A stretch of DNA of 64,000 bases from Achromobacter sp. MYb9. GTDB lineage: Bacteria; Pseudomonadota; Gammaproteobacteria; Burkholderiales; Burkholderiaceae_B. Positions within the stretch are counted from its first letter, which is position 1, and the number at the start of each line of letters is the position of its first letter. Location: positions 124,001 through 188,000 of the forward strand of contig NZ_PCOQ01000002.1 in the NCBI RefSeq assembly GCF_002975275.1, written 5' to 3'. The notes under the pieces are model-generated. The model was given only the letters and a program-made list of their open reading frames with translations, was not told the DNA's origin and did no database searches. Positions 29,504 to 39,538 of the stretch are shown here, piece after piece. Both the position numbers and the translations under genes were made by a program.

Positions 29504-30037
29504 ATGTCACGTATCGCTAAGTATCCGGTCGAACTGCCCAAGGGTGTCGAAGCTGACATCAAGCAGGATCAGATCATTGTCAAGGGCCCGCTGGGCACCC
29601 TGACTCAAGCCCTGACTGGCGACGTCACGGTTGCGATGGACGAAGGCAAGCTCACGTTTGCCGCCGCCAACGAAACTCGTCACGCCAATGCCATGTCGGG
29701 TACCGTGCGCGCTCTGGTGGCCAATATGGTTACCGGCGTGAGCAAGGGCTTCGAGCGCAAGCTGACCCTGGTTGGCGTGGGTTACCGCGCCTCGATCCAA
29801 GGCGATGCCGTTAAGCTGCAGCTCGGTTTCTCGCACGACGTTTTGCATCAGTTGCCGGCCGGTATCAAGGCCGAATGCCCCACCCAGACGGAAATCGTCA
29901 TCAAGGGCGCCAACAAGCAAGTCGTCGGTCAGATGGCCGCTGAAATCCGCTCGTACCGCGAACCCGAACCCTACAAGGGCAAGGGTGTGCGTTACTCGGA
30001 CGAACGCGTCGTCATCAAAGAAACCAAGAAGAAATAA
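29504..30037 (+). CDS. rplF: 50S ribosomal protein L6
   Basis: 177 aa two-domain protein near the sarcin-ricin loop. [20 protein letters not shown] at the start and the C-terminal signature [19 protein letters not shown] are complete. An AGGAG site lies in the rpsH stop region. rplR follows after 21 bp. Confidence 0.98.
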   Translation: MSRIAKYPVELPKGVEADIKQDQIIVKGPLGTLTQALTGDVTVAMDEGKLTFAAANETRHANAMSGTVRALVANMVTGVSKGFERKLTLVGVGYRASIQGDAVKLQLGFSHDVLHQLPAGIKAECPTQTEIVIKGANKQVVGQMAAEIRSYREPEPYKGKGVRYSDERVVIKETKKK

Positions 30038-30058
30038 CGGCGCACGCAAGGACGAATC

Positions 30059-30424
30059 ATGGACAAAAAAGTTTCCCGTTTGCGTCGTGCGGTTCCGACC
30101 CGCCGGAAGATCAACGAGTTGCGCGTTCACCGCCTCTCGGTCTTCCGCTCGAACCAGCACATCTACGCCAACATCATTTCGCCGGAAGGCGATCGCGTTC
30201 TGGTCAGCGCCTCGACGGTGGAAGCCGAAGTGCGTGCGCAACTGGCCGGCCAAACCGGCCAGGGCGGCAACACTGCCGCTGCTACGCTGGTCGGCAAGCG
30301 CGTGGCCGAAAAGGCCAAGGCTGCCGGTATTGAACTGGTCGCTTTCGATCGCTCGGGCTTTCGTTACCATGGCCGCGTGAAAGCGCTGGCCGATGCCGCG
30401 CGTGAAGCCGGCCTGAAGTTCTAA
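30059..30424 (+). CDS. rplR: 50S ribosomal protein L18
   Basis: 121 aa, binds 5S rRNA with L5. [20 protein letters not shown] is the basic N-terminal tail and [20 protein letters not shown] the C-terminal core. Normal length. It lies between rplF and rpsE. Confidence 0.98.
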   Translation: MDKKVSRLRRAVPTRRKINELRVHRLSVFRSNQHIYANIISPEGDRVLVSASTVEAEVRAQLAGQTGQGGNTAAATLVGKRVAEKAKAAGIELVAFDRSGFRYHGRVKALADAAREAGLKF

Positions 30425-30439
30425 GCGAGGATCTGTCAA

Positions 30440-30961
30440 ATGGCTAAAGTACAAGGCAAGAACGCCGCGGAAAAAGAGAACGATGACGGCCTCCGCGAAA
30501 AGATGATCGCGGTCAACCGCGTGAGCAAAGTGGTCAAGGGTGGTCGCACCATGAGCTTTGCCGCGCTGACCGTGGTTGGCGATGGCGATGGTCGCGTCGG
30601 CATGGGTAAGGGCAAGGCGCGTGAAGTGCCGGTGTCCGTTCAGAAGGCAATGGAACAGGCCCGCCGCGGCATGTTCAAGGTTGCTCTGAAGAACGGCACG
30701 CTGCACCACACCGTGGTTGGCAAGCATGGCGCCGCTACCGTGCTGATCTCGCCGGCTGCTGAAGGTACTGGCGTTATCGCCGGCGGCCCGATGCGCGCTA
30801 TTTTTGAAGTGATGGGTGTGCGTAACGTGGTTGCCAAGAGCCTGGGCTCGAGCAACCCCTACAACATGGTTCGCGCCACGTTGAACGGTCTGCGCGCTTC
30901 CCTGACCCCGGCCGATGTTGCTGCCAAGCGCGGCAAGTCGGTCGAAGAAATCCTGGGGTAA
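30440..30961 (+). CDS. rpsE: 30S ribosomal protein S5
   Basis: 173 aa. S5 acts with S3 and S4 at the mRNA entry and in decoding fidelity. The double-stranded-RNA-like N-domain ([20 protein letters not shown]) and [20 protein letters not shown] are clear. rpmD starts 3 bp after the stop codon. Confidence 0.98.
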   Translation: MAKVQGKNAAEKENDDGLREKMIAVNRVSKVVKGGRTMSFAALTVVGDGDGRVGMGKGKAREVPVSVQKAMEQARRGMFKVALKNGTLHHTVVGKHGAATVLISPAAEGTGVIAGGPMRAIFEVMGVRNVVAKSLGSSNPYNMVRATLNGLRASLTPADVAAKRGKSVEEILG

Positions 30962-30964
30962 ATC

Positions 30965-31150
30965 ATGGCTCAGAAGCAGATCAAAGTGACCCTCGTGCGC
31001 TCGGTGATCGGTACCAAGCAATCGCACCGTGATACGGTTCGCGGTTTGGGCTTGGGTCGCATCAACAGCAGCCGCGTGCTGGTCGATACGCCCGAGGTGC
31101 GTGGGATGATCCGTAAGGTGGATTATCTCGTTTCCGTCTCGGAAGCCTAA
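30965..31150 (+). CDS. rpmD: 50S ribosomal protein L30
   Basis: 61 aa small subunit-face protein. [20 protein letters not shown] and [20 protein letters not shown] fit the family. No ribosome-binding site of its own is obvious; with a 3 bp gap it is probably coupled to rpsE. Confidence 0.97.
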   Translation: MAQKQIKVTLVRSVIGTKQSHRDTVRGLGLGRINSSRVLVDTPEVRGMIRKVDYLVSVSEA

Positions 31151-31159
31151 GGAATCACC

Positions 31160-31600
31160 ATGTCGGATATGCAACTTAATTCGCTGAAGCCCGCTGAGGG
31201 CAGCAAGCACGCCAAGCGCCGCGTCGGCCGTGGCATCGGTTCGGGTCTGGGTAAAACCGCCGGCCGTGGTCACAAGGGCCAGAAGTCGCGCTCGGGCGGT
31301 TTCCATAAGGTTGGCTTCGAAGGCGGTCAAATGCCGCTGCAGCGTCGTCTGCCCAAGCGTGGTTTCACCCCGCTCGGTCAACACCTGTATGCCGAAGTTC
31401 GTCTGTCGGACCTGCAAGCCCTGCCCATCGACGAAGTCGACGTGCAAGTGCTGAAGGCGGCTGGCGTGATTGGCCAGGCGGTTCGTTACGCCAAGGTCAT
31501 CAAGTCGGGTGAACTCTCGCGCAAGGTCGTGCTCAAGGGCATTACCGCGACGGCCGGTGCTCGCACCGCCATCGAAGCCGCGGGCGGCTCGCTTGCTTGA
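31160..31600 (+). CDS. rplO: 50S ribosomal protein L15
   Basis: 146 aa late-assembly protein. The glycine/arginine-rich N-terminal arm ([40 protein letters not shown]) penetrates 23S rRNA. Start ATG 31160 has an AAGGA site. secY follows after 14 bp. Confidence 0.98.
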   Translation: MSDMQLNSLKPAEGSKHAKRRVGRGIGSGLGKTAGRGHKGQKSRSGGFHKVGFEGGQMPLQRRLPKRGFTPLGQHLYAEVRLSDLQALPIDEVDVQVLKAAGVIGQAVRYAKVIKSGELSRKVVLKGITATAGARTAIEAAGGSLA

Positions 31601-31614
31601 TCACGAGGTGACGA

Positions 31615-32940
31615 GTGGCTAACGCGCAGGCATTGGGCAAAACCGGAGCACGGTACGGTGATTTGAAGCGCCGTCTTGTGTTCCTGGTGCTCGCCCTGGT
31701 GGTTTACCGTTTGGGTACACACATCCCCGTACCGGGTATTAATCCGGATGCGCTGGCGGACTTGTTCCGTCAGAACCAGGGCGGGATCCTGGGCCTGTTC
31801 AACATGTTCTCGGGTGGGGCGCTCTCGCGTTTCTCGATTTTTGCCCTGGGGATCATGCCGTACATTTCGGCATCCATCATCATGCAGTTGATGTCGGTGG
31901 TGGTGCCGTCGCTGGAAGCGCTCAAGAAAGAGGGCGAATCCGGTCGTCGGAAGATTACCCAGTACACCCGCTACGGCACTGTCGTGCTGGCGCTGGTGCA
32001 AGCAGTGGGCATTTCGGTAGCGTTGGAGTCCCAACAGGGACTGGTGATCGATCCGGGTATGCTGTTTCGCTTCACGACCGTTGTGACTCTGGTCACTGGC
32101 ACCATGTTCGTCATGTGGCTGGGTGAGCAGATTACGGAACGCGGTCTGGGCAACGGGATTTCCATCCTGATCTTCGCAGGTATCGTTGCGGGTCTTCCCG
32201 CGGCGCTGGCTGCACTGTTGGACCTGGTACGCACCAACGCGATGTCCGTGCTTTCGGCACTGTTCATTGTGGCTTTGGTGGTGTTGGTTACCGCTTTTGT
32301 GGTGTTCGTGGAACGCGGACAGCGCAAGATCACGGTGAACTACGCCAAGCGTCAGGTCGGCAATAAGGTCTACGGTGGTCAAAGCTCGCATTTGCCGCTG
32401 AAGCTGAACATGGCAGGGGTGATTCCGCCGATCTTCGCGTCGTCGATCATTCTGTTCCCGGCCACGATCACGAGCTGGTTCTCCAGCAGTGAGAACATGC
32501 GCTGGCTTAGCGACCTGGCTGCGGCCCTGTCGCCTCGTCAACCGCTCTACATCACGCTGTACTCCGTCGCGATTATTTTCTTCTGCTTTTTCTACACGGC
32601 TCTGGTGTTCAACAGCCGCGAAACGGCGGACAACTTGAAGAAGAGTGGTGCGTTTGTTCCGGGCATCCGTCCGGGCGAACAAACAGCGCGCTACATCGAC
32701 AAGATCCTGATGCGTCTGACGCTCGCAGGTGCCTTGTACATCACTTTGGTGTGCCTGTTGCCTGAATTCTTGGTGATGCGCTGGAACGTTCCTTTCTACT
32801 TCGGTGGTACGTCTCTGTTGATTATTGTGGTGGTGACGATGGATTTCATGGCACAGGTTCAAGCCTACATGATGTCGCACCAATACGACTCGTTGCTCAA
32901 GAAGGCCAACTTCAAGGGCGCGGGTTTGCCGATGCGGTAA
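31615..32940 (+). CDS. secY: Preprotein translocase subunit SecY
   Basis: 441 aa, the ten-helix channel of the Sec translocon with SecE and SecG. Signatures are [15 protein letters not shown] (helix 2) and [20 protein letters not shown] (helix 4/5). It begins with GTG at 31615 (site CGAGGTGA), unlike most genes in the cluster. It sits in the standard place between rplO and infA. Confidence 0.98.
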   Translation: MANAQALGKTGARYGDLKRRLVFLVLALVVYRLGTHIPVPGINPDALADLFRQNQGGILGLFNMFSGGALSRFSIFALGIMPYISASIIMQLMSVVVPSLEALKKEGESGRRKITQYTRYGTVVLALVQAVGISVALESQQGLVIDPGMLFRFTTVVTLVTGTMFVMWLGEQITERGLGNGISILIFAGIVAGLPAALAALLDLVRTNAMSVLSALFIVALVVLVTAFVVFVERGQRKITVNYAKRQVGNKVYGGQSSHLPLKLNMAGVIPPIFASSIILFPATITSWFSSSENMRWLSDLAAALSPRQPLYITLYSVAIIFFCFFYTALVFNSRETADNLKKSGAFVPGIRPGEQTARYIDKILMRLTLAGALYITLVCLLPEFLVMRWNVPFYFGGTSLLIIVVVTMDFMAQVQAYMMSHQYDSLLKKANFKGAGLPMR

Positions 32941-32948
32941 GCAAAAGA

Positions 32949-33167
32949 ATGTCCAAGGACGACGTCATTCAGATGCAAGGCGAGGTTCTTGAGAACCTCC
33001 CGAACGCGACATTTCGCGTCAAGCTCGAAAACGGCCACGTGGTGTTGGGCCATATTTCCGGCAAGATGCGTATGCATTACATCCGGATCCTGCCGGGTGA
33101 CAAGGTCACAGTGGAGCTCACGCCCTATGATCTGACGCGAGCCAGGATAGTTTTCCGCTCCAAATGA
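32949..33167 (+). CDS. infA: Translation initiation factor IF-1
   Basis: 72 aa single OB-fold protein that binds the 30S A site during initiation. [20 protein letters not shown] and [20 protein letters not shown] are diagnostic. Its place 8 bp after secY and before rpmJ is typical of bacteria in which infA is part of the spc/alpha cluster. Confidence 0.98.
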   Translation: MSKDDVIQMQGEVLENLPNATFRVKLENGHVVLGHISGKMRMHYIRILPGDKVTVELTPYDLTRARIVFRSK

Positions 33168-33201
33168 GCGGAACCGGATTACGGAAAATTAGGAGTCAAC
33201 C

Positions 33202-33315
33202 ATGAAAGTAATGGCATCGGTTAAGCGGATCTGCCGCAACTGCAAAGTTATCAAACGTCACGGCGTGGTGCGTGTTATCTGCACCGACCCGCGTCACAAG
33301 CAGCGTCAAGGCTAA
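33202..33315 (+). CDS. rpmJ: 50S ribosomal protein L36
   Basis: 37 aa, short but unmistakable. It begins [20 protein letters not shown] and ends PRHKQRQG. The zinc ligands Cys11, Cys14, Cys27 and a His near the end are present, so this is the zinc-containing form. AGGAG lies upstream of the ATG at 33202. It lies between infA and rpsM. Confidence 0.97.
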
Positions 33316-33358
33316 CTCGGGTTAGCGACTACGCAACAGATTTATTCAAGGAATAGTC

Positions 33359-33724
33359 ATGGCCCGTATTGCTGGCATTAACATCCCGCCGCAACAGCAC
33401 GCCGAGATCGGACTGACCGCCATTTTTGGCATTGGTCGTACGCGCGCTCGCAAAATCTGCGAAGCGGCAAACGTACCCTTTGACAAAAAGGTCAAGGATC
33501 TGAACGACGCTGAATTGGAACGCGTCCGCGAACATGTTGGTTTGTTCACGGTTGAAGGCGACCTGCGTCGTGAAGTACAGCTCTCGATCAAGCGTTTGAT
33601 CGACCTGGGAACCTACCGCGGTATGCGTCACAAGCGCGGTTTGCCCGTGCGCGGCCAGCGCACTCGCACCAACGCACGGACCCGCAAGGGCCCGCGTCGT
33701 GCAGCTGCGTCCCTGAAGAAATAA
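33359..33724 (+). CDS. rpsM: 30S ribosomal protein S13
   Basis: 121 aa. S13 forms head-to-50S bridges and touches P-site t[23 protein letters not shown] and [20 protein letters not shown] are diagnostic. First gene of the alpha-type block rpsM-rpsK-rpsD-rpoA-rplQ; no separate promoter is obvious in the 43 bp before it. Confidence 0.98.
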   Translation: MARIAGINIPPQQHAEIGLTAIFGIGRTRARKICEAANVPFDKKVKDLNDAELERVREHVGLFTVEGDLRREVQLSIKRLIDLGTYRGMRHKRGLPVRGQRTRTNARTRKGPRRAAASLKK

Positions 33725-33739
33725 TCGAGGAACTGGATT

Positions 33740-34141
33740 ATGGCGAAAGCTTCCACCAGCGGCGCATCGCGCGTGCGCAAAAAGGTTAAGAAGAACGTCT
33801 CGGACGGCATCGCGCACGTTCACGCTTCGTTCAACAACACCATCATCACCATCACCGATCGTCAGGGCAACGCACTGTCGTGGGCCACGTCGGGCGGTGC
33901 TGGTTTCAAGGGTTCGCGTAAGTCGACCCCGTTCGCCGCGCAGGTCGCTGCTGAAACGGCTGGCCGCGTCGCGCTGGAGTACGGCATCAAGACTCTGGAA
34001 GTGCGTATCAAGGGCCCCGGCCCCGGTCGCGAATCGTCTGTCCGTGCGCTGAACGCGCTGGGCATCAAGATTTCGTCCATCGCCGACATCACGCCCGTTC
34101 CGCACAACGGCTGCCGTCCGCCGAAGCGTCGTCGTATCTAA
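33740..34141 (+). CDS. rpsK: 30S ribosomal protein S11
   Basis: 133 aa. S11 lies on the platform next to the E site and the Shine-Dalgarno helix. [20 protein letters not shown] and the C-terminal [16 protein letters not shown] are family signatures. It lies 15 bp after rpsM and 11 bp before rpsD. Confidence 0.98.
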   Translation: MAKASTSGASRVRKKVKKNVSDGIAHVHASFNNTIITITDRQGNALSWATSGGAGFKGSRKSTPFAAQVAAETAGRVALEYGIKTLEVRIKGPGPGRESSVRALNALGIKISSIADITPVPHNGCRPPKRRRI

Positions 34142-34152
34142 AGGGAATCCAC

Positions 34153-34776
34153 ATGGCACGTTATATTGGACCCAAATGCAAACTCTCGCGTCGCGAGGGT
34201 ACTGACCTGTTCCTGAAGAGCGCCCGTCGCTCGCTGGATTCCAAGTGCAAGCTGGATTCCAAGCCTGGCCAACACGGCCGCACTTCGGGTGCCCGCACTT
34301 CCGACTACGGCCTGCAGCTGCGCGAAAAGCAAAAGCTGAAGCGCATGTACGGCGTGCTGGAAAAGCAATTCCGCAAGTACTTCGCTGAAGCAGAGCGTCG
34401 CCGTGGCAACACGGGCGAAACCCTGATCCAGCTGCTGGAATCGCGCCTGGACAACGTCGTCTACCGCATGGGCTTCGGCTCGACGCGCGCCGAAGCTCGC
34501 CAGCTGGTGAGCCACCGCGCCATCGAACTGAACGGCCACACGGCTGACATCGCTTCGATGCTGGTCAAGGCTGGCGACGTCGTTTCGATCCGCGAAAAGG
34601 CCAAGACGCAAGGCCGTATCAAGGAATCGCTCGACCTGGCCACCAGCATCGGCATCCCCCAATGGGTGGAAGTCGATTCGACCAAGCTGACCGGTACGTT
34701 CAAGTCGGTCCCCGATCGCGCTGACGTCGCTCGCGACATCAACGAATCGATGGTCGTCGAACTGTACTCGCGTTAA
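34153..34776 (+). CDS. rpsD: 30S ribosomal protein S4
   Basis: 207 aa. S4 initiates 30S assembly and in E. coli represses the alpha operon. [20 protein letters not shown] is the N-terminus; the S4 RNA-binding domain has [20 protein letters not shown]. No zinc-binding Cys cluster is seen in the N-terminal region. A 220 bp gap with a hairpin separates it from rpoA. Confidence 0.98.
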   Translation: MARYIGPKCKLSRREGTDLFLKSARRSLDSKCKLDSKPGQHGRTSGARTSDYGLQLREKQKLKRMYGVLEKQFRKYFAEAERRRGNTGETLIQLLESRLDNVVYRMGFGSTRAEARQLVSHRAIELNGHTADIASMLVKAGDVVSIREKAKTQGRIKESLDLATSIGIPQWVEVDSTKLTGTFKSVPDRADVARDINESMVVELYSR

Positions 34777-34854
34777 TCAGGTCTCTGCCGGCGCCTCCTT
34801 CGCAGGTGTGCCGGCACGAAGCTGGTCTCGCGACCCGTTTGCACGTCCCGCAGC

Positions 34855-34886
34855 AGCCCGCTTTCCGCCTTTTGGTGGGGCGGGCT
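34855..34886 (+). promoter_or_regulatory. Hairpin in the rpsD-rpoA spacer
   Basis: AGCCCGC pairs with GCGGGCT (34855-34861 with 34880-34886), enclosing CCGCC/GGTGG. Only three T residues follow, so it is at most a weak terminator. The 220 nt spacer holds no gene; a local promoter for rpoA is possible but none stands out. Confidence 0.45.
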
Positions 34887-34996
34887 TTGCGGTAAGTATC
34901 GGCCGGCGTTTCGGCGTCGTCCGAGTTTCATGTTTCACCCTGTCCATCAGCCTTATCGGTGTAACGAGCCGAGGGTATTGAAAAGGAACACAGTAA

Positions 34997-35983
34997 ATGT
35001 CCACTCAAGGTTTCCTGAAGCCGCGCTCCATTGAAGTCGAACCGGTCGGCACGCACCATGCCAAGATCGTGATGGAGCCGTTCGAGCGTGGCTACGGTCA
35101 CACGCTGGGCAACGCCCTGCGCCGCATCCTGCTGTCTTCGATGACCGGCTACGCGCCGACCGAAGTCCAGATGACGGGCGTGGTGCACGAATACTCGACC
35201 ATCCCGGGCGTTCGCGAAGATGTCGTCGACATCCTGCTGAACCTGAAGGGCGTGGTCTTCAAGCTGCACAATCGCGACGAAGTGACGCTGGTTCTGCGCA
35301 AGTCCGGCGCGGGCACCGTGCTGGCCAGCGACATCGAGCTGCCGCATGACGTCGAGATCATCAACCCCGGCCATGCCATCTGCAACCTGACGGACGCAGG
35401 CAAGCTGGAAATGCAGATCAAGGTTGAGAAGGGCCGCGGCTACGTGCCGGGCAACGTGCGCGCGCTGTCGGAAGACCGCACCCACACCATCGGCCGCATC
35501 GTGCTGGACGCTTCGTTCAGCCCGGTCCGCCGCGTGAGCTACGCGGTTGAAAGCGCCCGCGTGGAACAGCGCACCGACCTGGACAAGCTGGTTCTGGACA
35601 TCGAAACCAACGGCGTGATCTCCCCCGAGGAAGCGGTGCGCCAGTCGGCTCGCATCCTGATGGACCAGATCTCGGTCTTCGCCGCGCTGGAAGGCGCTGG
35701 CGATTCGTACGAAGCCCCGGTCCGCGGCACGCCGCAGATCGATCCGGTGCTGTTGCGCCCGGTCGACGACCTGGAACTGACCGTGCGTTCGGCCAACTGC
35801 CTGAAGGCCGAAAACATCTACTACATTGGCGACCTGATCCAGCGTACCGAAAACGAGCTGCTCAAGACCCCGAACCTGGGTCGCAAGTCGCTCAACGAAA
35901 TCAAGGAAGTCCTGGCTGCACGTGGCTTGACCTTGGGCATGAAGCTCGAGAACTGGCCGCCCCTGGGCCTGGAGCGTCCCTAA
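34997..35983 (+). CDS. rpoA: DNA-directed RNA polymerase subunit alpha
   Basis: 328 aa, full length. The N-terminal assembly domain has [20 protein letters not shown], which dimerises and binds beta and beta-prime. A linker leads to the C-terminal domain, with [20 protein letters not shown] and [19 protein letters not shown], which binds UP elements and activators. Preceded by AAAAGGAACACAGTAA. Followed by an intercistronic hairpin and rplQ. Confidence 0.99.
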   Translation: MSTQGFLKPRSIEVEPVGTHHAKIVMEPFERGYGHTLGNALRRILLSSMTGYAPTEVQMTGVVHEYSTIPGVREDVVDILLNLKGVVFKLHNRDEVTLVLRKSGAGTVLASDIELPHDVEIINPGHAICNLTDAGKLEMQIKVEKGRGYVPGNVRALSEDRTHTIGRIVLDASFSPVRRVSYAVESARVEQRTDLDKLVLDIETNGVISPEEAVRQSARILMDQISVFAALEGAGDSYEAPVRGTPQIDPVLLRPVDDLELTVRSANCLKAENIYYIGDLIQRTENELLKTPNLGRKSLNEIKEVLAARGLTLGMKLENWPPLGLERP

Positions 35984-35992
35984 GTTTTAACG

Positions 35993-36020
35993 GGTGGCAC
36001 CCCGGCAACGGGGCGCCACC
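35993..36020 (+). other. Intercistronic hairpin between rpoA and rplQ
   Basis: GGTGGC/GCCACC outer stem (35993-35998 with 36015-36020) with an inner CCCCG/CGGGG stem. No T-run follows, so it is probably an RNA stability or processing element. rplQ is 183 bp from rpoA. Confidence 0.45.
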
Positions 36021-36166
36021 TGCAACGCCCGGCAACCCCGTCGGGCGGTTTGCGAAATCGTCGTAAAATGCACCGTTTTCTACCGGACCGCGGCCTGATT
36101 GCAGGTTGATAGAAGAGCCGGCAACCCGATGGCGAATGCCATCTTTAGATTCAAAGGAAACTTATC

Positions 36167-36559
36167 ATGCGTCACGGTAATGGCTTGCGTAAGCTCAACC
36201 GCACCAGCAGTCACCGTCTTGCCATGTTCCGCAACATGGCCGTTTCGTTGATCACCCACGAAGCCATCAAGACCACGCTGCCGAAGGCGAAAGAATTGCG
36301 CCGCGTCATCGAACCCCTGATCACGCTGGGCAAAGAGCCCACGCTGGCGAACAAGCGTCTGGCATTTGCCCGTCTGCGCGATCGCGATGCGGTGGTGAAG
36401 CTGTTTGCCGAAATCGGCCCGCGCTACGCGGCCCGTAACGGCGGCTACACCCGCGTGCTGAAGATGGGCTTCCGTCAAGGCGACAACGCTCCCATGGCTT
36501 TCATGGAACTGGTTGACCGTCCGGAAGTTGATGAAGCCGCTGCGGACAGCGCCGAGTAA
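36167..36559 (+). CDS. rplQ: 50S ribosomal protein L17
   Basis: 130 aa. L17 is near the tunnel exit. [20 protein letters not shown] and [20 protein letters not shown] are family signatures; a short acidic tail ([11 protein letters not shown]) ends the protein. AAAGGAAA lies before the ATG. Last gene of the ribosomal block. Confidence 0.98.
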   Translation: MRHGNGLRKLNRTSSHRLAMFRNMAVSLITHEAIKTTLPKAKELRRVIEPLITLGKEPTLANKRLAFARLRDRDAVVKLFAEIGPRYAARNGGYTRVLKMGFRQGDNAPMAFMELVDRPEVDEAAADSAE

Positions 36560-36580
36560 TCCTCGGTAGCTCGATAAGCG

Positions 36581-36617
36581 ACAAGGGCGGGTCTTCGGAC
36601 CCGCCCTTGTTTTATTT
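36581..36617 (+). terminator. Intrinsic terminator after rplQ
   Basis: A 13 bp perfect stem ACAAGGGCGGGTC/GACCCGCCCTTGT (36581-36593 with 36598-36610) around a TTCG tetraloop, then TTTATTT. It closes the alpha operon. Confidence 0.95.
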
Positions 36618-36640
36618 GCGAGCCCGCCACGCGATTGGCG

Positions 36641-37078
36641 TCACGAGGCGTGCAATTCCCCCCGCAACTGCGCGGCGGTGGCCGCCAGCGCCTCCTGAGG
36701 CGCTTGGGGCGGCATCTTGAACGTAAGGTCTTGCTGCTCGATGTACTGCGTCGACGTCACGTCCTGCGTGTGATGCATCGGAATGACGTGGGCGTGGGTG
36801 TGCGCGACGTGGATGCCGGTAAAGGCGAAGGCCACGCGTTCGACCGCATACAGACGCTTCATGTGGCGTCCGAGCTTCTGCCCAAGGTTCAGGATATGGC
36901 CGGCGAGGTCGGCGGGCATGTCCTCGAAGTACGGATAGTGCTGCTTCGGGATGATGAGGACGTGGCCCGGACGCACCGGCTGGATGTCCAGGAAGGCCAG
37001 CAGGCGCTCATCTTCGTGGATGACGTGGGCGGGGATCTCGTGCCGGGCGATGCGGCAGAACAGGCAGTTGTCGGACAT
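36641..37078 (-). CDS. HIT-family nucleotide hydrolase/transferase
   Basis: 145 aa. MSDNCLFCRIARHEIPAHVI opens with the CxxC seen in many bacterial HIT proteins; the catalytic histidine triad is HTHAHVIPM. HIT proteins of this type hydrolyse nucleotide phosphoramidates or related bonds; the physiological substrate is unknown. The start at 37078 (GAGG site) gives the canonical N-terminus. It is divergent from cutA and convergent with rplQ across a terminator. Confidence 0.92.
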   Translation of the reverse strand: MSDNCLFCRIARHEIPAHVIHEDERLLAFLDIQPVRPGHVLIIPKQHYPYFEDMPADLAGHILNLGQKLGRHMKRLYAVERVAFAFTGIHVAHTHAHVIPMHHTQDVTSTQYIEQQDLTFKMPPQAPQEALAATAAQLRGELHAS

Positions 37079-37199
37079 GCGGGCCTCGATGGAAACGGAT
37101 GGCTTGGCGGCGAGGGCGGGCCTGCGGGGCCGGGCAGCTGCCGCAATACCGATAAAATACCCTGAGTTACATCCCACACGGGTATCCCAAGGAGGCTCC

Positions 37200-37547
37200 A
37201 TGTTGCGCGATGACGACGTCGTGCTGGTCATCAGCAATGCGCCCGATCTGCTGCTTGCGAAGCGCATCGCCCACGTGCTGGTGGAAGACGGATTGGCGGC
37301 TTGCGTGAACCTTGGCGCGCCGGGCCTGTCCATCTACCTGTGGAACGGAGAAGTCGAAGGGGCGGAAGAAGTCCCCATCCACATCAAGACCACCTACGCG
37401 CGCCACCAGGCAGTGGTTCAGGCCCTGGCGCAAATGCATCCCTACGATGTGCCCGAGATCATCGTGCTGCCCGTCATTGGCGGCGCGGCGCCTTATCTGG
37501 ATTGGGTGCGCGAACAGACGGCCGTTACGCAGAACAAGAGAGACTGA
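37200..37547 (+). CDS. cutA: Divalent cation tolerance protein CutA
   Basis: 115 aa small trimeric protein. Signatures are LVISNAPDLLLAKRIAHVLV, LAACVNLG and the trimer-core segment VPIHIKTTYARHQAVVQALA, then HPYDVPEIIVLPVIGG. The start at 37200 has a strong AAGGAGG site. It overlaps dsbD at TGATG, the same pairing known from the E. coli cutA locus (cutA with dipZ/dsbD). Its exact biochemical role is unsettled in the literature. Confidence 0.94.
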   Translation: MLRDDDVVLVISNAPDLLLAKRIAHVLVEDGLAACVNLGAPGLSIYLWNGEVEGAEEVPIHIKTTYARHQAVVQALAQMHPYDVPEIIVLPVIGGAAPYLDWVREQTAVTQNKRD

Positions 37548-39469
37548 TGTTGTCACTTGCCGGTATCGTCGGCGCGCCGCGGCGCCCGATTCACGCCACC
37601 CGCGCTACCCGCGCGGCCCATGCCCTGTTCAGGCAATGCCTGATGTTCCTGGCGATGGCGCTGTTGCTGATGGGGTGGCAGGCGGCGGCGCGTGCCGAAG
37701 CCGACTTCCTGGAACCCGAAAAGGCCTTTGTGTTCAGCGCGCAGATGACGGCGCCCGACACGCTGGAACTGCGCTACAAAGTCGCGCCCGGCTACTACAT
37801 GTACCGCGAGCGCTTCGGCATCACGATCAGCCCCATCGGCGCGACGACGCTTGGCGAAGCGGTCTATCCCAAGGGCGAGGTCAAGTACGACCCCACCTTC
37901 GAGAAAGACATGGAGGTCTTTCACAAGGACGTCGTGATCCGCGTGCCGGTCGGCGCGGGCGGGCAGCCCTTTACGTTGACGTTGACCGGCCAGGGCTGCG
38001 CGGACGCCGGCCTGTGCTATCCGCCCATGGACAGCAGCGTGAAGTTGACGCCGGTGGCGGGCGGCTACGCACTGGCGGGCGGGGCCTTGGCGCAGCCGTC
38101 TTCGGGCACGGCTTCGGCGGCCTCGTCGGGCGGCTTGAGCGCGTTGTTCGACGCGGGCGACACCGGGCTGGCGGATGCGCTGGGTGGGCTGGGCTGGGCC
38201 AAAACCGCGGGCGTGTTCCTGGTGCTGGGCCTGTTGCTGGCGTTCACGCCTTGCGTCCTGCCGATGATTCCCATCTTGTCTTCGATCGTCCTGGGTGGCG
38301 CGGCGCAGTCGCGGCCGACGCGCGGCCGCGGCCTGGCGCTGGCGGCAACCTACGTGCTGGGCATGTCGGTGGTCTACACCGCGCTGGGCGTGGCCGCGGG
38401 CCTGAGCGGCGCGGGGCTGGCTGCCTGGCTGCAGACCCCCTGGATCCTGACCCTGTTCGCCATCCTGCTGGCCGTGCTGGCGCTGGCCATGTTCGACGCC
38501 TTCACCTTCCAGATGCCGTCGGGCATCCAGGCGAAACTGGCCGAGCGGTCGTCCCGTATTCCGGGTGGGCGCTACACGGGCGCGCTGGTGATGGGCGCGC
38601 TGTCCGCGCTGATCGTCGGGCCCTGCGTGGCCGCGCCGCTGGCGGGCGCACTGTTGTATATCTCGCAAACGGGCGATGTGGTCCTGGGCGGCTCGGCGCT
38701 GTTCGCCATGGCCTGGGGCATGGGCGTGCCGCTGCTGATCGTGGGCGCCTCGTCCGGCGCGCTGTTGCCCAAGGCGGGCCCCTGGATGGACGGCGTGAAG
38801 CGCCTGTTCGGCATGTTGTTGCTGGCCACCGCGTGGTGGATGCTGATTCCCGTGGTGCCCACCTGGGTGCAGATGACGGGCTGGGCCTTCCTCGCGGTGG
38901 TCTCCGCCGTGATGCTGCGGGCGTTCGACGCCCTGCCGGCGGGCGCGGGCGCGGCGCGCATGTTCGGCAAGGGCCTGGGCCTGTTGCTGGCGCTGGCCGC
39001 CGCCGCATGGCTGGTTGGCGCGGCCAGCGGCGGACGCGATGTACTGCAACCGCTGTCGCACCTGGCGTCGCGCGCCGGTGCGCCGGCGGGCACGGCGGCC
39101 ACAAGCGGCGAAGTCCATTTCACCCGCGTGCGCAACAACGCCGAGCTGGACGCGCTGCTGGCGCAAAGCCGCCAGCCGGTCATGCTGGATTTCTACGCCG
39201 ATTGGTGCGTGTCGTGCCGCGAAATGGAGCGCTTCACCTTCACGGATCCCGGCGTGGCGCAACGCATGTCGGGCATGTTGCTGGTGCAGGCCGACGTGAC
39301 CGCGAACAATGCCGACGACCGCGCGCTGCTCAAGCGCTTCCGCTTGTTCGGCCCGCCGGGCATCATGTTCTTCGAGCCGGGCGGCAAGGAATTGCCGGAC
39401 GCCCGCGTGGTGGGTTTCCAGGACGCCAAGCGCTTCACGGAATCGCTGGACAAGGTGCTGGTGCGCTGA
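37547..39469 (+). CDS. dsbD: Thiol:disulfide interchange protein DsbD
   Basis: 640 aa. DsbD carries electrons from cytoplasmic thioredoxin to periplasmic partners such as DsbC and CcmG/ResA-type proteins. N-terminal signal region (MFLAMALLLMGWQAAARA), then the alpha domain with its redox pair in CADAGLC, then the eight-helix core with FTPCVLPMIPILSS and GPCVAAPLAGALLY, then the gamma thioredoxin domain with DWCVSCREME. All three Cys pairs are present. The start overlaps the cutA stop. A shorter start at the signal peptide Met is possible. Confidence 0.94.
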   Translation: MLSLAGIVGAPRRPIHATRATRAAHALFRQCLMFLAMALLLMGWQAAARAEADFLEPEKAFVFSAQMTAPDTLELRYKVAPGYYMYRERFGITISPIGATTLGEAVYPKGEVKYDPTFEKDMEVFHKDVVIRVPVGAGGQPFTLTLTGQGCADAGLCYPPMDSSVKLTPVAGGYALAGGALAQPSSGTASAASSGGLSALFDAGDTGLADALGGLGWAKTAGVFLVLGLLLAFTPCVLPMIPILSSIVLGGAAQSRPTRGRGLALAATYVLGMSVVYTALGVAAGLSGAGLAAWLQTPWILTLFAILLAVLALAMFDAFTFQMPSGIQAKLAERSSRIPGGRYTGALVMGALSALIVGPCVAAPLAGALLYISQTGDVVLGGSALFAMAWGMGVPLLIVGASSGALLPKAGPWMDGVKRLFGMLLLATAWWMLIPVVPTWVQMTGWAFLAVVSAVMLRAFDALPAGAGAARMFGKGLGLLLALAAAAWLVGAASGGRDVLQPLSHLASRAGAPAGTAATSGEVHFTRVRNNAELDALLAQSRQPVMLDFYADWCVSCREMERFTFTDPGVAQRMSGMLLVQADVTANNADDRALLKRFRLFGPPGIMFFEPGGKELPDARVVGFQDAKRFTESLDKVLVR

Positions 39470-39538
39470 CGCCCGGGCGTATACCATGGCTGCTGCGCCG
39501 CGTGGGCGGCGCACTCCACTCCCTTCAGGCCGGCGCCC

